Assembly (NCBI GenBank): GCA_052143655.1
Contig: JBKQSL010000055.1
Span: 1 to 24,570, forward strand
Direction of reading: 5' to 3'
From: CAVSUR01 sp052143655
GTDB lineage: Bacteria; Actinomycetota; Actinomycetes; Streptosporangiales; Streptosporangiaceae
Length of the DNA: 24,570 nucleotides
The position numbers and the translations under genes were made by a program. Of the stretch, positions 13,920 through 21,314 are shown piece by piece. The first letter of the stretch is position 1, and each line of letters begins with the position of its first letter. The notes below the pieces were generated by a model. The model was not told where the DNA came from. It did not search any database and worked only from the letters and a program-made list of their open reading frames with translations.

Positions 13920-14774
13920 ATGAACGACGACGCACCGGCACCGACCGGGCTGGCCCGCCGCGGCCGCCGGCTGTCCGACGAGCAGACCCGGCAGCGGATG
14001 CTGCAGGCCGCCGTGGCCATGGTCAACCGCACCGGCCTGACCGTGAGCCTGGATCACATCAGCTTCGAGGACGTGATCAGGGAAGCGGGCGTGTCCCGCA
14101 GCGCCGTCTACCGGCACTGGCCGTACAAGGACCTGTTCGTCAGCGACCTGGTGAAGACGCTGGCCACGAGCCCCTCCCCGGAGATCGTCACCGATGAGGT
14201 GGCGATGATCCGCGCCGTGGTCGGCGGGCACCCGGACTGGCTGGGCACCCCCGAGGGGCGGCATGCCCTGGTGGCCGAGCTATTGCGGCGGCTGTCGCTG
14301 GTGGATTTCCGGGGCATGTACCAGTCGCCGCAGTGGCGGACCTACATTGCCCTGCACGCGACGTTCCTGAGCCTGGCGGACGGCCAGCTGCGGGACGAGG
14401 TGCAGGCGGCGCTGGCCCGGTCCGAGCAGGCCCGGCTGAGCCGGATCGCGTCGGCCTGGGAACTGCTGGCGGGGCTGTTCGGCTACCGGCTCCGGCCGGA
14501 GCTGGCCACCAGCTACCCGACCCTGGCCGCGCTGCTCACCGCGACGATGCGCGGGCTGTTCCTGATGGCGCTGCCAATGCCCGACCTGGCCGCGCACCAG
14601 GCGGCGGCCCAGCCGTTCGGGGCGGCCGAGCAGGCCGAATGGTCGCTGCCGGCGATCGGCCTGGCCAGCATCGCGTCAGCGTTCCTGGAGCCCGACCCGG
14701 CGGTGGAATGGGACGAGCAGCGGATCGCCGCGGTCCGCGAGGCCCTGCTGACCGTCGACCTGCCCGACGCCTGA
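13920..14774 (+). CDS. TetR-family transcriptional regulator
   Basis: A 284-residue regulator, longer than the 190-220 residues usual for the family. The helix-turn-helix lies at about 42-68 (TVSLDHISFEDVIREAGVSR, then SAVYRHWPYKDLF). The ligand domain is helical and ends near VDLPDA. It is divergent from the DDN/YceI unit and probably regulates it and itself, the usual arrangement. No clear strong ribosome site is seen before the ATG. The ligand cannot be told. It converges with a small membrane-protein gene across a 78-nt gap in which I see no firm terminator. Confidence 0.85.
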   Translation: MNDDAPAPTGLARRGRRLSDEQTRQRMLQAAVAMVNRTGLTVSLDHISFEDVIREAGVSRSAVYRHWPYKDLFVSDLVKTLATSPSPEIVTDEVAMIRAVVGGHPDWLGTPEGRHALVAELLRRLSLVDFRGMYQSPQWRTYIALHATFLSLADGQLRDEVQAALARSEQARLSRIASAWELLAGLFGYRLRPELATSYPTLAALLTATMRGLFLMALPMPDLAAHQAAAQPFGAAEQAEWSLPAIGLASIASAFLEPDPAVEWDEQRIAAVREALLTVDLPDA

Positions 14775-14852
14775 CCGGCCGGGACCTGTCGCACATGGAA
14801 GACCGGGTCGAGCTGTGGACCGCCCTGCGCGCCCGCGGCCTGAGCTGACCTG

Positions 14853-15068
14853 TCAGGGGGTCCACTTGCCGACGGTGAAATGCGGGTGCCAGAAGCTGAG
14901 CGGCCAGAACAGCACCGAGATGCCGTACTGCACCCAGCTGTGCAGCGAAGTGAGGCTGCCCGCCGCGGTCGGCAGATGCGGGGGCGCCGTGTTGAGGAAG
15001 ACGCCGATCAGGATGTAGACGACGATCAGCAGCCCGGTGGTGCTGAAGAGAGTTTTCAGGAACGCCAA
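14853..15068 (-). CDS. Small two-helix membrane protein (71 aa)
   Basis: A short integral membrane protein of unknown function. Helix 1 is about 10-24 (TGLLIVVYILIGVFL); the loop NTAPPHLPTAAGSLTSLHSW leads to a second hydrophobic segment (about 45-60, VQYGISVLFWPLSFW) and a polar end HPHFTVGKWTP. I choose a TTG start because a near-perfect ribosome site, AGGAGGTGA, lies 5 nt before it; the ATG 30 nt upstream has none and would make an 81-residue form. It stands alone, leftward. The gap 15069-15197 contains its likely promoter but no element I can name. Confidence 0.7.
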   Translation of the reverse strand: MAFLKTLFSTTGLLIVVYILIGVFLNTAPPHLPTAAGSLTSLHSWVQYGISVLFWPLSFWHPHFTVGKWTP

Positions 15069-15197
15069 CCGGCTCACCTCCTCGCGGCCGGGCGTCATTC
15101 CAGGCGCTCGCGAGCCGGGCTGGCCTGTGCTGGGCCGCGGAGCCGCGCTGGTGAATGCCGGTGTTCTCTCGGGAAAAGGACGTCTTAACGGTTCAGG

Positions 15198-15785
15198 TCA
15201 ATTGTCCGGTCTGCCGGTTTGCGGCCCATCCCCCGCAGCGGGTGATAGGGCGTCGCGGGGGGCGGCAGCGGGGGCCAGCTCGGCCTCGCGGGCCAGGAAG
15301 CGCAGCCGCGCGGCGCGCGCGTCCCAGGAGTAGATGACCGCGGTGCCGGCGATGAGGTCCTGCAGCGCCCGGTGCTCGTGCTGCACGAGGATGCCGAGGA
15401 AGCCCAGGCCGAACAGCAGGAAGCTGAGCGGGAACACCAGCGCCCGGATGACGCCCTGGCGCGGCCGCAGGGCCGTGCCGTCCGCCTGGACCACCTGCGC
15501 GCCGAGGACCGCCATCCCGAAGCTGCGGCCGCTGGCCGCCCAGGAATAGCCGAAATACAGGAACTGCCAGAGCGCGAAGATGACGGCCACCACGACGTCG
15601 GACCGGCTCCAGCTCACCGACTGGCCGGTCACCACCCGGACAGCGAACGACACTCCGGCCAGCCCGAGCGTGAACAGGCCGGTGCTCACGGCCAGGTCGA
15701 TGGCGTAAGCCAGGAACCGGGATACCGAGCCGGCGTAGTTTCCCTGCGCGGTCACCATCGACTGCGCGGGCGTGCGGGCGGTCAC
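15198..15785 (-). CDS. RDD-family membrane protein
   Basis: A 195-residue protein with the RDD pattern: VSRFLAYAIDLAVS (Arg23, Asp30), GRSFGMAVLGAQVV, and the closing HEHRALQDLIAGTAVIYSW. Membrane helices lie at about 29-50, 63-81 and 113-134. RDD proteins are small membrane proteins; some act as ion antiporters, most are unassigned. It starts at a GTG overlapping the stop of the repeat-protein gene (GTGA) with GGGAGGAG just upstream, so the two are co-translated. The C-terminal tail after residue 165 is Ala/Pro-rich. It is the last gene of a probable four-gene leftward run. Confidence 0.85.
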   Translation of the reverse strand: MTARTPAQSMVTAQGNYAGSVSRFLAYAIDLAVSTGLFTLGLAGVSFAVRVVTGQSVSWSRSDVVVAVIFALWQFLYFGYSWAASGRSFGMAVLGAQVVQADGTALRPRQGVIRALVFPLSFLLFGLGFLGILVQHEHRALQDLIAGTAVIYSWDARAARLRFLAREAELAPAAAPRDALSPAAGDGPQTGRPDN

Positions 15786-16537
15786 CGCTCCTCCCGGGCG
15801 GCCAGCAGCGCCGGCGGCGCAGCGGGCCAGGGATGCTTGCGCCGCAGCAAGCGCCCGGCCCACTTATCGATGAAGTGGTCCAGCCCGACCGCCTGGCTGC
15901 GGACGGCATCCAGGGCCTCGCTGGCGGCCCCGCCGGAAGACCGGGCGATGATCGCGCCGAGGTCGGTGTCCCGGACCAGCGATTCGATGTCGACCTGCTG
16001 GACCAGGCCGTTGACGTCCACCCGCTCGACGACCGCGCCGACGTCGACCCGCTTGATCACGCCGTCGACGTCGGCCCGGTCCAGCAGCGCGTTCACGTCC
16101 GCCCGGTGCAGCAGCGCGTTCACGTCCGCCCGGTGCAGCAGCGCGTTCACGTCCGCCCGGTGCAGCAGCGCGTTCACGTCCGCCCGGTCCAGCAGCGCGT
16201 TCACGTCCACGTGGTCGAGCAGTGCGTTGACGTCCACCCGGTCCAGCAGCGCGTTGACGTCGATCCGGCTCAGCAGCGCGTTGACGTCCGCCCGGTCCAG
16301 CAGCGCGTTCACGTCCACCCTGGCCACCACCGCGTCCACATCGACGGGATCGAGGGCCGCGTTGGTGTCCACCCGGGCGACAAGCGCATTCAGGTCCAGC
16401 GCGCTGACGACCAGGTCGACGACCGGGGAGGCGACCTGCTGGGCGAGCGCCTCCGCCGGGTCAGTTATCCGGCGGCCTGCCAGCCGGAGCCGGTCGCGGG
16501 GGGTCACGATCTCAGTATTGCCGTGGATGCCGGGCAT
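15782..16537 (-). CDS. Nine-residue-repeat protein coupled to the RDD gene
   Basis: A 251-residue protein. Residues 47-199 are about 17 consecutive nine-residue units of the form [VAI]-D-V-N-A-L-L-D-R, from LDLNALVAR to TDLGAIIAR; three neighbouring units are identical (ADVNALLHR, 119-145). Acidic Asp at position 2, Asn at 4, aliphatics at 1, 3, 6 and 7, and Arg at 9 recur. A basic N-terminal part (1-46) and a C-terminal part (ALDAVRSQAVGLDHFIDKW, then RRKHPW) flank the array. There is no signal peptide or membrane helix. Actinobacterial RDD proteins often sit beside or contain such VDxxALLxR repeats, but I know of no assigned function. The strict period suggests a solenoid or amphipathic surface, perhaps lying on the membrane next to the RDD partner (inference). 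Confidence 0.85.
   Translation of the reverse strand: MPGIHGNTEIVTPRDRLRLAGRRITDPAEALAQQVASPVVDLVVSALDLNALVARVDTNAALDPVDVDAVVARVDVNALLDRADVNALLSRIDVNALLDRVDVNALLDHVDVNALLDRADVNALLHRADVNALLHRADVNALLHRADVNALLDRADVDGVIKRVDVGAVVERVDVNGLVQQVDIESLVRDTDLGAIIARSSGGAASEALDAVRSQAVGLDHFIDKWAGRLLRRKHPWPAAPPALLAAREER
15941..16399. repeat. In-frame 27-bp tandem repeat array
   Basis: The DNA behind the nine-residue repeats, 17 units of 27 bp. Copies around 16080-16200 are nearly identical at the base level (units containing GCGTTCACGTCCGCCCGGTG), indicating recent unit duplication; outer copies are diverged. Prone to slippage and to assembly collapse. Confidence 0.9.
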
Positions 16538-16540
16538 GAC

Positions 16541-16557
16541 TCATCCACCGCGGGTGA
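16541..16557. repeat. 17-bp palindrome copy 1 (TCATCC-ACCGC-GGGTGA)
   Basis: TCATCCACCGCGGGTGA lies 3 nt before the start of the nine-residue-repeat gene, in its 44-nt gap from the membrane-protein gene. On the minus strand its GTGGATGA half could also serve as ribosome site. Confidence 0.65.
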
Positions 16558-16581
16558 TACCGCGCCTCGGCCACTGGCGGA

Positions 16582-18006
16582 TCAGGCCCGGCCGGCCGGC
16601 TCCGGCTCTGGCTCCGGTGCCGGAACGCCGGCCGCGGGCCTGGCGATCAGCTCGATCAGGGCCAGCACCACCAGCAGCAGCACGGTGATGAGGATGACCA
16701 CCGCGGCGGTCGGCCGCCCCCAGAACACGAACACCACCGCAGCCAGCGCCACCGCGCCGATCCGCAGCCCGCGCCGGTGCGCGTAGGTCCACCGGCCGAC
16801 CGGCCCGGTGGACACGCCCGCCCGGTCGCCCTGGTGGCGCAGCCAGCCGAACGCCGAGCTGAACGCCCGGCGGGTCTGCACGGCGGTGACCGAGGGCCCG
16901 GTCAGGAACGCGCCTGCCGCGACCACCAGGCCGGCCACCAGCAGGGTGCGCAGCCCTTCCCGGATGAAGCGCACCAGCGTGTCGAACATCGCCGCCGCCG
17001 CGTTCGCGGGCAGCACGCTGTCCGGGACGCTGTTGAGGTAGATGCTGCGGAAAATCAGCAGCCCGGCGGCCAGCACCAGCATCGACGCGGCGAAGCCGAG
17101 GCCGGCCCCGATCAGCGCCCGCCGGTGGCTCCTGGCGATGTAGACGCCGGCAGCGAGCAGCAGCAGCGTGAGGATCGGCAGCACGATCTTCAGGTCGTTG
17201 ATCAGCCGGTAGGCCGTCTGCGCCTTCACCAGGTAGCGGGCGGAGAACAGGGTCAGCGTCGGGTTGATCGCGGGCAGCTTGTTCACCAGCGTGAAGCCCC
17301 GGGCGGCCAGGTCCTGCTTCACCAGCGTGATGAACGGCCCCAGGCCGATCACCACCTTGCCGTTGCTGACGCTGACCGCGCTGTTGCCCTGCCCGGAGAG
17401 GGCCTTGACGAGCTCGCTGTGGGCCACGGTGTTGACCTGGACCCAGGCGTGCGCGAACCGCGGGCTTGTAACGATCTTGTGGACGGCGCTGTGGATGAAG
17501 CCGGCGACGGCGCTGGACAGCGACGGGCCGAACGTCTTCAGCAGCGCGGCCACCCGGGGCAGCCCCTTGCTGGACAGCAGCCCGGCCGCCTGGTCGACGT
17601 AGCCGGTGACGTTGAGGTGACTGGTCACCTCGGTGGTGATCTTGTCCGTCAGCGCGTTCTGCACCGCCGGGTCGTGCACCAGCGGCTCGACGTTCGCCAC
17701 GTACCGGCTGGTGTCCGACACCTGGTTGGCGGTCCAGACGCCGAGCACCGACAGCGGGGCCAGGATGCAGCCGAGCACGATGAGGACGACGGCGACCGGA
17801 GCCCGCCAGCCGAGCCGCCGGCGAGCCGGACCAGGTCCCTGGCTGCGCAGCCGGTCCGCCTCCGCCTTCAGGCGCTGCGTCTCGGCGCGCAGCCGGTCCA
17901 GCTCAGCCAGCTCATCCTGGCTCAGCGGCTGGCTGCTGCCGGATGGCTGGCTGCCGGATGGCTGGCTGCCGGGAACTGGTCGCGGCTCGCCGCGGATCTC
18001 TGACAT
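16582..18006 (-). CDS. Six-helix membrane protein with coiled coil and large extracellular domain
   Basis: A 474-residue membrane protein of unknown function. The order is a Ser/Gln/Pro/Gly tail with two GSQPS repeats (1-28), a charged coiled-coil-like helix (31-55, DELAELDRLRAETQRLKAEA), TM1 (70-91), a large outside domain of about 180 residues (92-272), then TM2 (273-291), TM3 (298-319), TM4 (352-370), TM5 (413-429), TM6 (432-455), and a Pro/Glu tail. The outside domain begins VSDTSRYVANVEPLVHDPAV, a pattern I recall from uncharacterised actinobacterial membrane proteins. I start at the ATG giving MSEIRGEP; the ribosome site is weak. It is 41 nt downstream of the DUF7144 gene and 44 nt before the repeat gene, so all are probably one transcript. 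Confidence 0.75.
   Translation of the reverse strand: MSEIRGEPRPVPGSQPSGSQPSGSSQPLSQDELAELDRLRAETQRLKAEADRLRSQGPGPARRRLGWRAPVAVVLIVLGCILAPLSVLGVWTANQVSDTSRYVANVEPLVHDPAVQNALTDKITTEVTSHLNVTGYVDQAAGLLSSKGLPRVAALLKTFGPSLSSAVAGFIHSAVHKIVTSPRFAHAWVQVNTVAHSELVKALSGQGNSAVSVSNGKVVIGLGPFITLVKQDLAARGFTLVNKLPAINPTLTLFSARYLVKAQTAYRLINDLKIVLPILTLLLLAAGVYIARSHRRALIGAGLGFAASMLVLAAGLLIFRSIYLNSVPDSVLPANAAAAMFDTLVRFIREGLRTLLVAGLVVAAGAFLTGPSVTAVQTRRAFSSAFGWLRHQGDRAGVSTGPVGRWTYAHRRGLRIGAVALAAVVFVFWGRPTAAVVILITVLLLVVLALIELIARPAAGVPAPEPEPEPAGRA
17941..17970. repeat. In-frame 15-bp x 2 repeat
   Basis: Two perfect copies of GGATGGCTGGCTGCC encode the repeated Gly-Ser-Gln-Pro-Ser near the N-terminus of the six-helix membrane protein. 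Confidence 0.8.
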
Positions 18007-18047
18007 GTGCTGACCCCGCTTGTCTCGCCGTCGTCCTCGGTGCCGCG

Positions 18048-18485
18048 TCAGGCTGCGGCTTCGACGTTCTCCCGGCTGCCGTAGGCGCACAGCCCGTACA
18101 GCGCGACGACGTCCATGGCGATGATCGCCAGCGACCAGAACGGGTAGGCCGGGATGAACAACATCTGGTCGATGGCGTTCAGGCCGACCACGACCACGGC
18201 GAACCACCGGGCCAGCTGGTTGCCTGTCATCACGCCGACCCCGGCCACCAGCTGCAGCACGCCGAGGATCAGCGTGATCCAGCCCCAGGCCCGCAGGCTG
18301 GCGAAGACGTAGTGCGCGTTGGCGACGAAAACGTGCGAGTTGGCAATCGCGGCGATGCCGTAGATGACGTTGAAGCAGCCGATCACCAGCATCAGGACCG
18401 ACGCGAAGATGACCAGGCCGTAACCGCGGCCTTCCGTATGCCGCCCGCCCGAGCCCCGGGCCGGCTGAACCGTTGCCGATGTCAT
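18048..18485 (-). CDS. DUF7144-type four-helix membrane protein
   Basis: A 145-residue protein with four membrane helices: about 22-44 (YGLVIFASVLMLVIGCFNVIYG in outline), 66-86, 91-109 and 114-136. The sequence FNVIYGIAAI...VFVANAHYVF...LRAWGWITLILGVLQLVAGVG is the pattern of a widespread actinobacterial family (DUF7144). Its function is unknown; genes of this type often lie among stress genes. GAGGAGG is placed 5 nt before the ATG, which fixes the start; the frame is open further upstream but without a better site. First gene of the leftward four-gene run. A 17-bp palindrome copy lies 160 nt upstream. Confidence 0.8.
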   Translation of the reverse strand: MTSATVQPARGSGGRHTEGRGYGLVIFASVLMLVIGCFNVIYGIAAIANSHVFVANAHYVFASLRAWGWITLILGVLQLVAGVGVMTGNQLARWFAVVVVGLNAIDQMLFIPAYPFWSLAIIAMDVVALYGLCAYGSRENVEAAA

Positions 18486-18644
18486 TGCGACCTCCTCGCT
18501 TCGAGGAATCTCGACCTCACCGGACTGCGCACCAGGCGTCCGCAGGACCGCCTGGACGTCGCAAGCCCCGGCGCGGTCTGCAGTCGCCCGCTGGCGAATC
18601 GCGGAACGTAACTTCACGGTGCCCGCGCGCCGCCCCTGGCCACC

Positions 18645-18661
18645 TCATCCGATGCGGGTGA
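18645..18661. repeat. 17-bp palindrome copy 2 (TCATCC-GATGC-GGGTGA)
   Basis: TCATCCGATGCGGGTGA lies in the 191-nt gap between the radical-SAM stop and the DUF7144 start, about 160 nt upstream of the latter. Nothing else is recognised in that gap. Confidence 0.7.
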
Positions 18662-18676
18662 ATCGGGCGGGGCGGG

Positions 18677-19990
18677 TCAGGTCAGTGGCATCCCGGCGGT
18701 ACCGGGCGCCGGCTGGTGGCAGCGCTTCCACTTGCGGCCCGAGCCGCACGGGCAAGGATCGTTGCGGCCGCGGCGAGAGTCGGCCGCGGCGTAGCGGGCG
18801 GCCAGCTCGGCCGGTGCCCGGCCGGCGTCGAGCAGCTCGCACATGGCCGTCATCGCGGGCCCGATGTGCCGGAAGAACGCCTGGTAGCCCGGGCACAGGT
18901 AGTGCAGGCCCGGCTCGCCGTCCGGGGTGACAGCGAACCGGTCTTTCGGGCATCCGCCGTGGCAGGCGAACCGCACGTCACAGTCCCGGCAGTACCGCGG
19001 CAGCGTGTCCTTCTTGGCCTGGCCGAACGCCTGCTGGGCCGGGGAGCTGACCAGCTCGATCAGCGGGGTATCGCGGATGTTGCCGAGCCGGTGGCCAGGG
19101 TTCACGAAGTGGTCGCACGAGTAGACGTCGCCGGTGTGCTCCAGCGCGAGCGCCCGGCCGCAGGTCTCCGCGTGCACGCACAGCCCGGGCGGCTGCCGCC
19201 ACCAGCTGGCCAGGGCCACGTCGAAGGCCTGCACGTACACCTCGCCGATGTCGTGGCGCACCCAGTCCTCGAACACGTCGATGAGGAACCGGCCGTAGCC
19301 GGCCGGGGACACCGACCGCGGCGTCACCTGGCCCGGCCCGTCCTGCCGCTCCACGATCGGAATGAACTGCGCGAACCGGGCACCGCACTCATCCCGGAGG
19401 AACGCGTAGACCGCCCGTCCGCAGTCCTGGTTCGCCGCGTGCACTGTGGTCAGCGCATTCCACTCGACGTCGTGCCGCTGCAGCGCGGCCAGCCCCTTCA
19501 TCACCAGGCGGAAGCTGCCCTTGCCGCCTTTGTCCACCCGGTAGGCGTCGTGGATCGGCTGCGGGCCGTCGATGGACAGGCCGACCAGGAACTGGTGCTC
19601 GGCCAGGAACGCGCCCCACTCGTCGTCCAGCAGCGTCCCGTTGGTCTGCATCGTGTAGGAAATCCGCTGGCCGGGCTGGCAGTACCCGCGGGCCAGCTCG
19701 ACCGAGCGGCGGAAGAAGTCCAGCCCCATCATCGTCGGCTCGCCGCCCTGCCAGGCCACCACGACCTCCGGGAGACCGGCGTGCGCCTCGATCAGCTGCC
19801 GCAGGTAGGCATCGAGCAGGTCATCGGCCATCCGGAACCGGCTGCCCGGGTAGAGCATCTCCTTAGACAGGTAGAAGCAGTACGCGCAGTCGAGGTTGCA
19901 GACCGCGCCGGTCGGCTTGGCCAGCAGGTGGAATTCCCGCGGCGCCGGGCGGGGAGCGAGCGGCCCGGACCCGTCCCTGGTGATCGTCAC
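18677..19990 (-). CDS. Anaerobic sulfatase maturase-like radical SAM/SPASM enzyme with SEC-C tail
   Basis: A 437-residue radical SAM enzyme. Cys31, Cys35 and Cys38 (CNLDCAYC) bind the SAM cluster; GGEPTMMGLDFF follows. A SPASM region carries further Cys for two extra clusters (CVHAETCGRALALEHTGDVY, then SCDHFV; YCRDCDVRFACHGGCPKDRF), with the Asp after Cys matching the catalytic Asp of anSME. Known anSMEs oxidise an active-site Cys or Ser of sulfatases to formylglycine. The last about 20 residues form a SEC-C metal motif (GRNDPCPCGSGRKWKRCH). The GTG start has GGGGGAG 5 nt upstream and overlaps the stop of a 29-codon frame. No sulfatase is in the window, so the target protein is open. Confidence 0.88.
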   Translation of the reverse strand: MTITRDGSGPLAPRPAPREFHLLAKPTGAVCNLDCAYCFYLSKEMLYPGSRFRMADDLLDAYLRQLIEAHAGLPEVVVAWQGGEPTMMGLDFFRRSVELARGYCQPGQRISYTMQTNGTLLDDEWGAFLAEHQFLVGLSIDGPQPIHDAYRVDKGGKGSFRLVMKGLAALQRHDVEWNALTTVHAANQDCGRAVYAFLRDECGARFAQFIPIVERQDGPGQVTPRSVSPAGYGRFLIDVFEDWVRHDIGEVYVQAFDVALASWWRQPPGLCVHAETCGRALALEHTGDVYSCDHFVNPGHRLGNIRDTPLIELVSSPAQQAFGQAKKDTLPRYCRDCDVRFACHGGCPKDRFAVTPDGEPGLHYLCPGYQAFFRHIGPAMTAMCELLDAGRAPAELAARYAAADSRRGRNDPCPCGSGRKWKRCHQPAPGTAGMPLT

Positions 19991-20076
19991 TGCTGCTCCC
20001 CCATCTGCGCCAGCACTACCCCAGCGGGCACCGCAATAGCCAGCATCGCCTCAGCCAGCATCGCCTCAGCCAGCAT
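19987..20076 (-). other. Possible 29-codon ORF overlapping the radical SAM start
   Basis: ATG at 20076 opens MLAEAMLAEAMLAIAVPAGV, then VLAQMGEQQ and a TGA overlapping the GTG of the radical SAM gene (GTGA). Against it: codons such as GCT, ATT and GTA are unlike the genome's usual usage, the ribosome site abuts the ATG, and the start lies in a 15-bp tandem repeat. For it: the coupled overlap and a neighbour that modifies peptides or proteins. A RiPP-type precursor is only a speculation. Confidence 0.2.
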
Positions 20077-20085
20077 CACCTCAGC
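20041..20085. repeat. Tandem repeat, 15 bp x 3
   Basis: Two perfect copies of CAGCATCGCCTCAGC and one with a single change (CAGCATCACCTCAGC), in the leader region of the radical SAM gene. The 333-nt gap 19991-20323 also holds a palindrome copy (20199-20215) and no convincing full gene. Confidence 0.85.
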
Positions 20086-20198
20086 CGGCCGCACCGCCCA
20101 CGAGGACCGAGGCCAGCAGCAGCGGCGGCGAGAACAGGCCGGCCACCTGGCCGGCGCCGCCGCCCTAGCGACCCTAGGCCGGGGCAGCGCGCCCGGAT

Positions 20199-20215
20199 TC
20201 ATCCGCGGCGGATGA
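20199..20215. repeat. 17-bp palindrome copy 3, perfect (TCATCC-GCGGC-GGATGA)
   Basis: TCATCCGCGGCGGATGA is a perfect palindrome with 8-nt arms around one base. It lies between the divergent radical SAM gene and the YrhK-like gene, 109 nt before the latter. A degenerate relative (TCACCC-GGTCC-AGATGA) lies at 20246-20262. Confidence 0.8.
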
Positions 20216-20323
20216 TCCCGGCGCGGCGGCCGCCCGCGTCGCTGATCACCCGGTCCAGATGAGGCAGGCGGCGGACGGCGGCAGGGACACTGCGGCCATC
20301 GCAGTTCGCTGACGGGCGGTCCG

Positions 20324-21136
20324 ATGCGCAGCCACGCCGAGACGGCAGGAGTACGGGGGTTCGGCCCGTTCGCCACCCTGCGGGTGCGGGTCAGCCCGGA
20401 CGGGACGCCCGAACGGTGGGAGTCCCGCTGGCACCGCAAGCACCTGCCCCGCGCCGCGCCGCGCGGCCGGCTGTGGTGGGCGCCCCGCGACCGGGACTGG
20501 CAGATCGGCGTGCTGTTCGCGGTCGGCTCGGCGTTGTTCGCGCTGGGCGTGGTGCCCGGCTACGCGGCCGCCGTCGGTGCGCGGCCGGACGCGCTGACGT
20601 TCTTCGCCGGGTCCCTGTTCTTCACCGCGGCGGGCTTCCAGCAGTACCGCGAGGCCGTGGACGCGGCTCCGACGCCGCCTGAAGCCCGGCGCCGGAAGGT
20701 ATTCGTGCTGCTGCCCGGACAGATCGACTGGCTGGCCACTGGCGTGCAGCTGATCGGGACGCTGGAGTTCAACGTGAGCACGTTCGCCGCGATCTGGGCG
20801 GCCGCCGGGTCGGCGCAGGCCCGGCATCACGTCTGGCGCCCGGACGTGCTGGGATCTGCCTGTTTCCTGGTCGCCAGCGGCCTGGCGTGGTTCGAGGCCT
20901 GCCACGGCTGGGCCGCCTGGCGGCCACGGTCACAGGGATGGTGGGTCACTGCGGTGAACCTGGCCGGGTCGGTCGCCTTCGGCGTCTCCGCGGTCGGCAG
21001 CTTCGTCGCGCCGGGCACTGAGCAGGAGCTGAGCACGCCGCTGACCAGTCTCGGCACCTTCGCCGGCGCGGTGTGCTTCTTCGCCGGGGCCCTTTTGCTG
21101 CTGGCCGAGCGGGCTGAGCCAGCACCCGCGGCCTGA
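20324..21136 (+). CDS. YrhK-like multi-helix membrane protein
   Basis: A 270-residue membrane protein. A basic, Trp-rich N-terminal part (RWESRWHRKHLPRAAPRGRL, 31-50) precedes about six helices: 59-77 (WQIGVLFAVGSALFALG), 88-106, 136-158, 173-192, 205-228 and 244-261. The paired pattern of a helix with WQIGVLFxxGSxLF followed by FFxGSLFFTxAGxxQ is like YrhK-domain proteins, of unknown function. A smaller cytoplasmic loop (110-130) is basic. The ATG has only a weak upstream GGGCGG. It is divergent from the radical SAM gene, followed by gadB in the same direction across a 178-nt gap; palindromes lie on both sides. Confidence 0.7.
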   Translation: MRSHAETAGVRGFGPFATLRVRVSPDGTPERWESRWHRKHLPRAAPRGRLWWAPRDRDWQIGVLFAVGSALFALGVVPGYAAAVGARPDALTFFAGSLFFTAAGFQQYREAVDAAPTPPEARRRKVFVLLPGQIDWLATGVQLIGTLEFNVSTFAAIWAAAGSAQARHHVWRPDVLGSACFLVASGLAWFEACHGWAAWRPRSQGWWVTAVNLAGSVAFGVSAVGSFVAPGTEQELSTPLTSLGTFAGAVCFFAGALLLLAERAEPAPAA

Positions 21137-21149
21137 CCCGGACCGCGGC

Positions 21150-21166
21150 TCATCCGCGGCGGGTGA
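21150..21166. repeat. 17-bp palindrome copy 4 (TCATCC-GCGGC-GGGTGA)
   Basis: TCATCCGCGGCGGGTGA, 13 nt after the YrhK-like stop and about 150 nt before the glutamate decarboxylase start; flanking C and G extend the pairing by one base. Confidence 0.75.
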
Positions 21167-21255
21167 GGCCACGGGGGCAGCTGCAGACGGAGGCTGGTCG
21201 CGCGCACAGCGCACGAAACGGCGGCCGGGGCTGGCCGTCTCCGGACCGCCCGGGG

Positions 21256-21303
21256 ACGGATCCCGGCAGACGGATCCTGGCAGCCGGATCCTGGCAGACG
21301 GAT
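21256..21303. repeat. Tandem repeat, 14 bp x 3.4, in the gad leader
   Basis: Units ACGGATCCCGGCAG, ACGGATCCTGGCAG, CCGGATCCTGGCAG and a partial ACGGAT end next to the GGAG ribosome site of the glutamate decarboxylase gene. They probably lie in its transcribed leader. Confidence 0.85.
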
Positions 21304-21314
21304 GGAGCCCGACA

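Noticed and set aside
14795..14848. Seventeen-codon frame MEDRVELWTALRARGLS after the second tetR
   Set aside because: No ribosome site and too short to distinguish from chance in the gap between convergent genes.
15195..15210. TTGACC on the minus strand as a -35 element for the small membrane protein
   Set aside because: No matching -10 at proper spacing was found; it overlaps the RDD stop codon.
15228..15248. CCATCC...GGGTGA as another copy of the 17-bp palindrome
   Set aside because: The spacer is 8 nt, not 5, one half-site base differs, and it lies inside the RDD coding sequence.
15941..16399. Regular 27-bp repeats suggesting a CRISPR array
   Set aside because: Units are directly adjacent without unique spacers and lie in one open reading frame encoding nine-residue repeats.
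20324..21136. YrhK-like protein as an Acr3 or drug transporter
   Set aside because: Helix pattern and motifs do not match a transporter family; only the YrhK-like resemblance could be supported.
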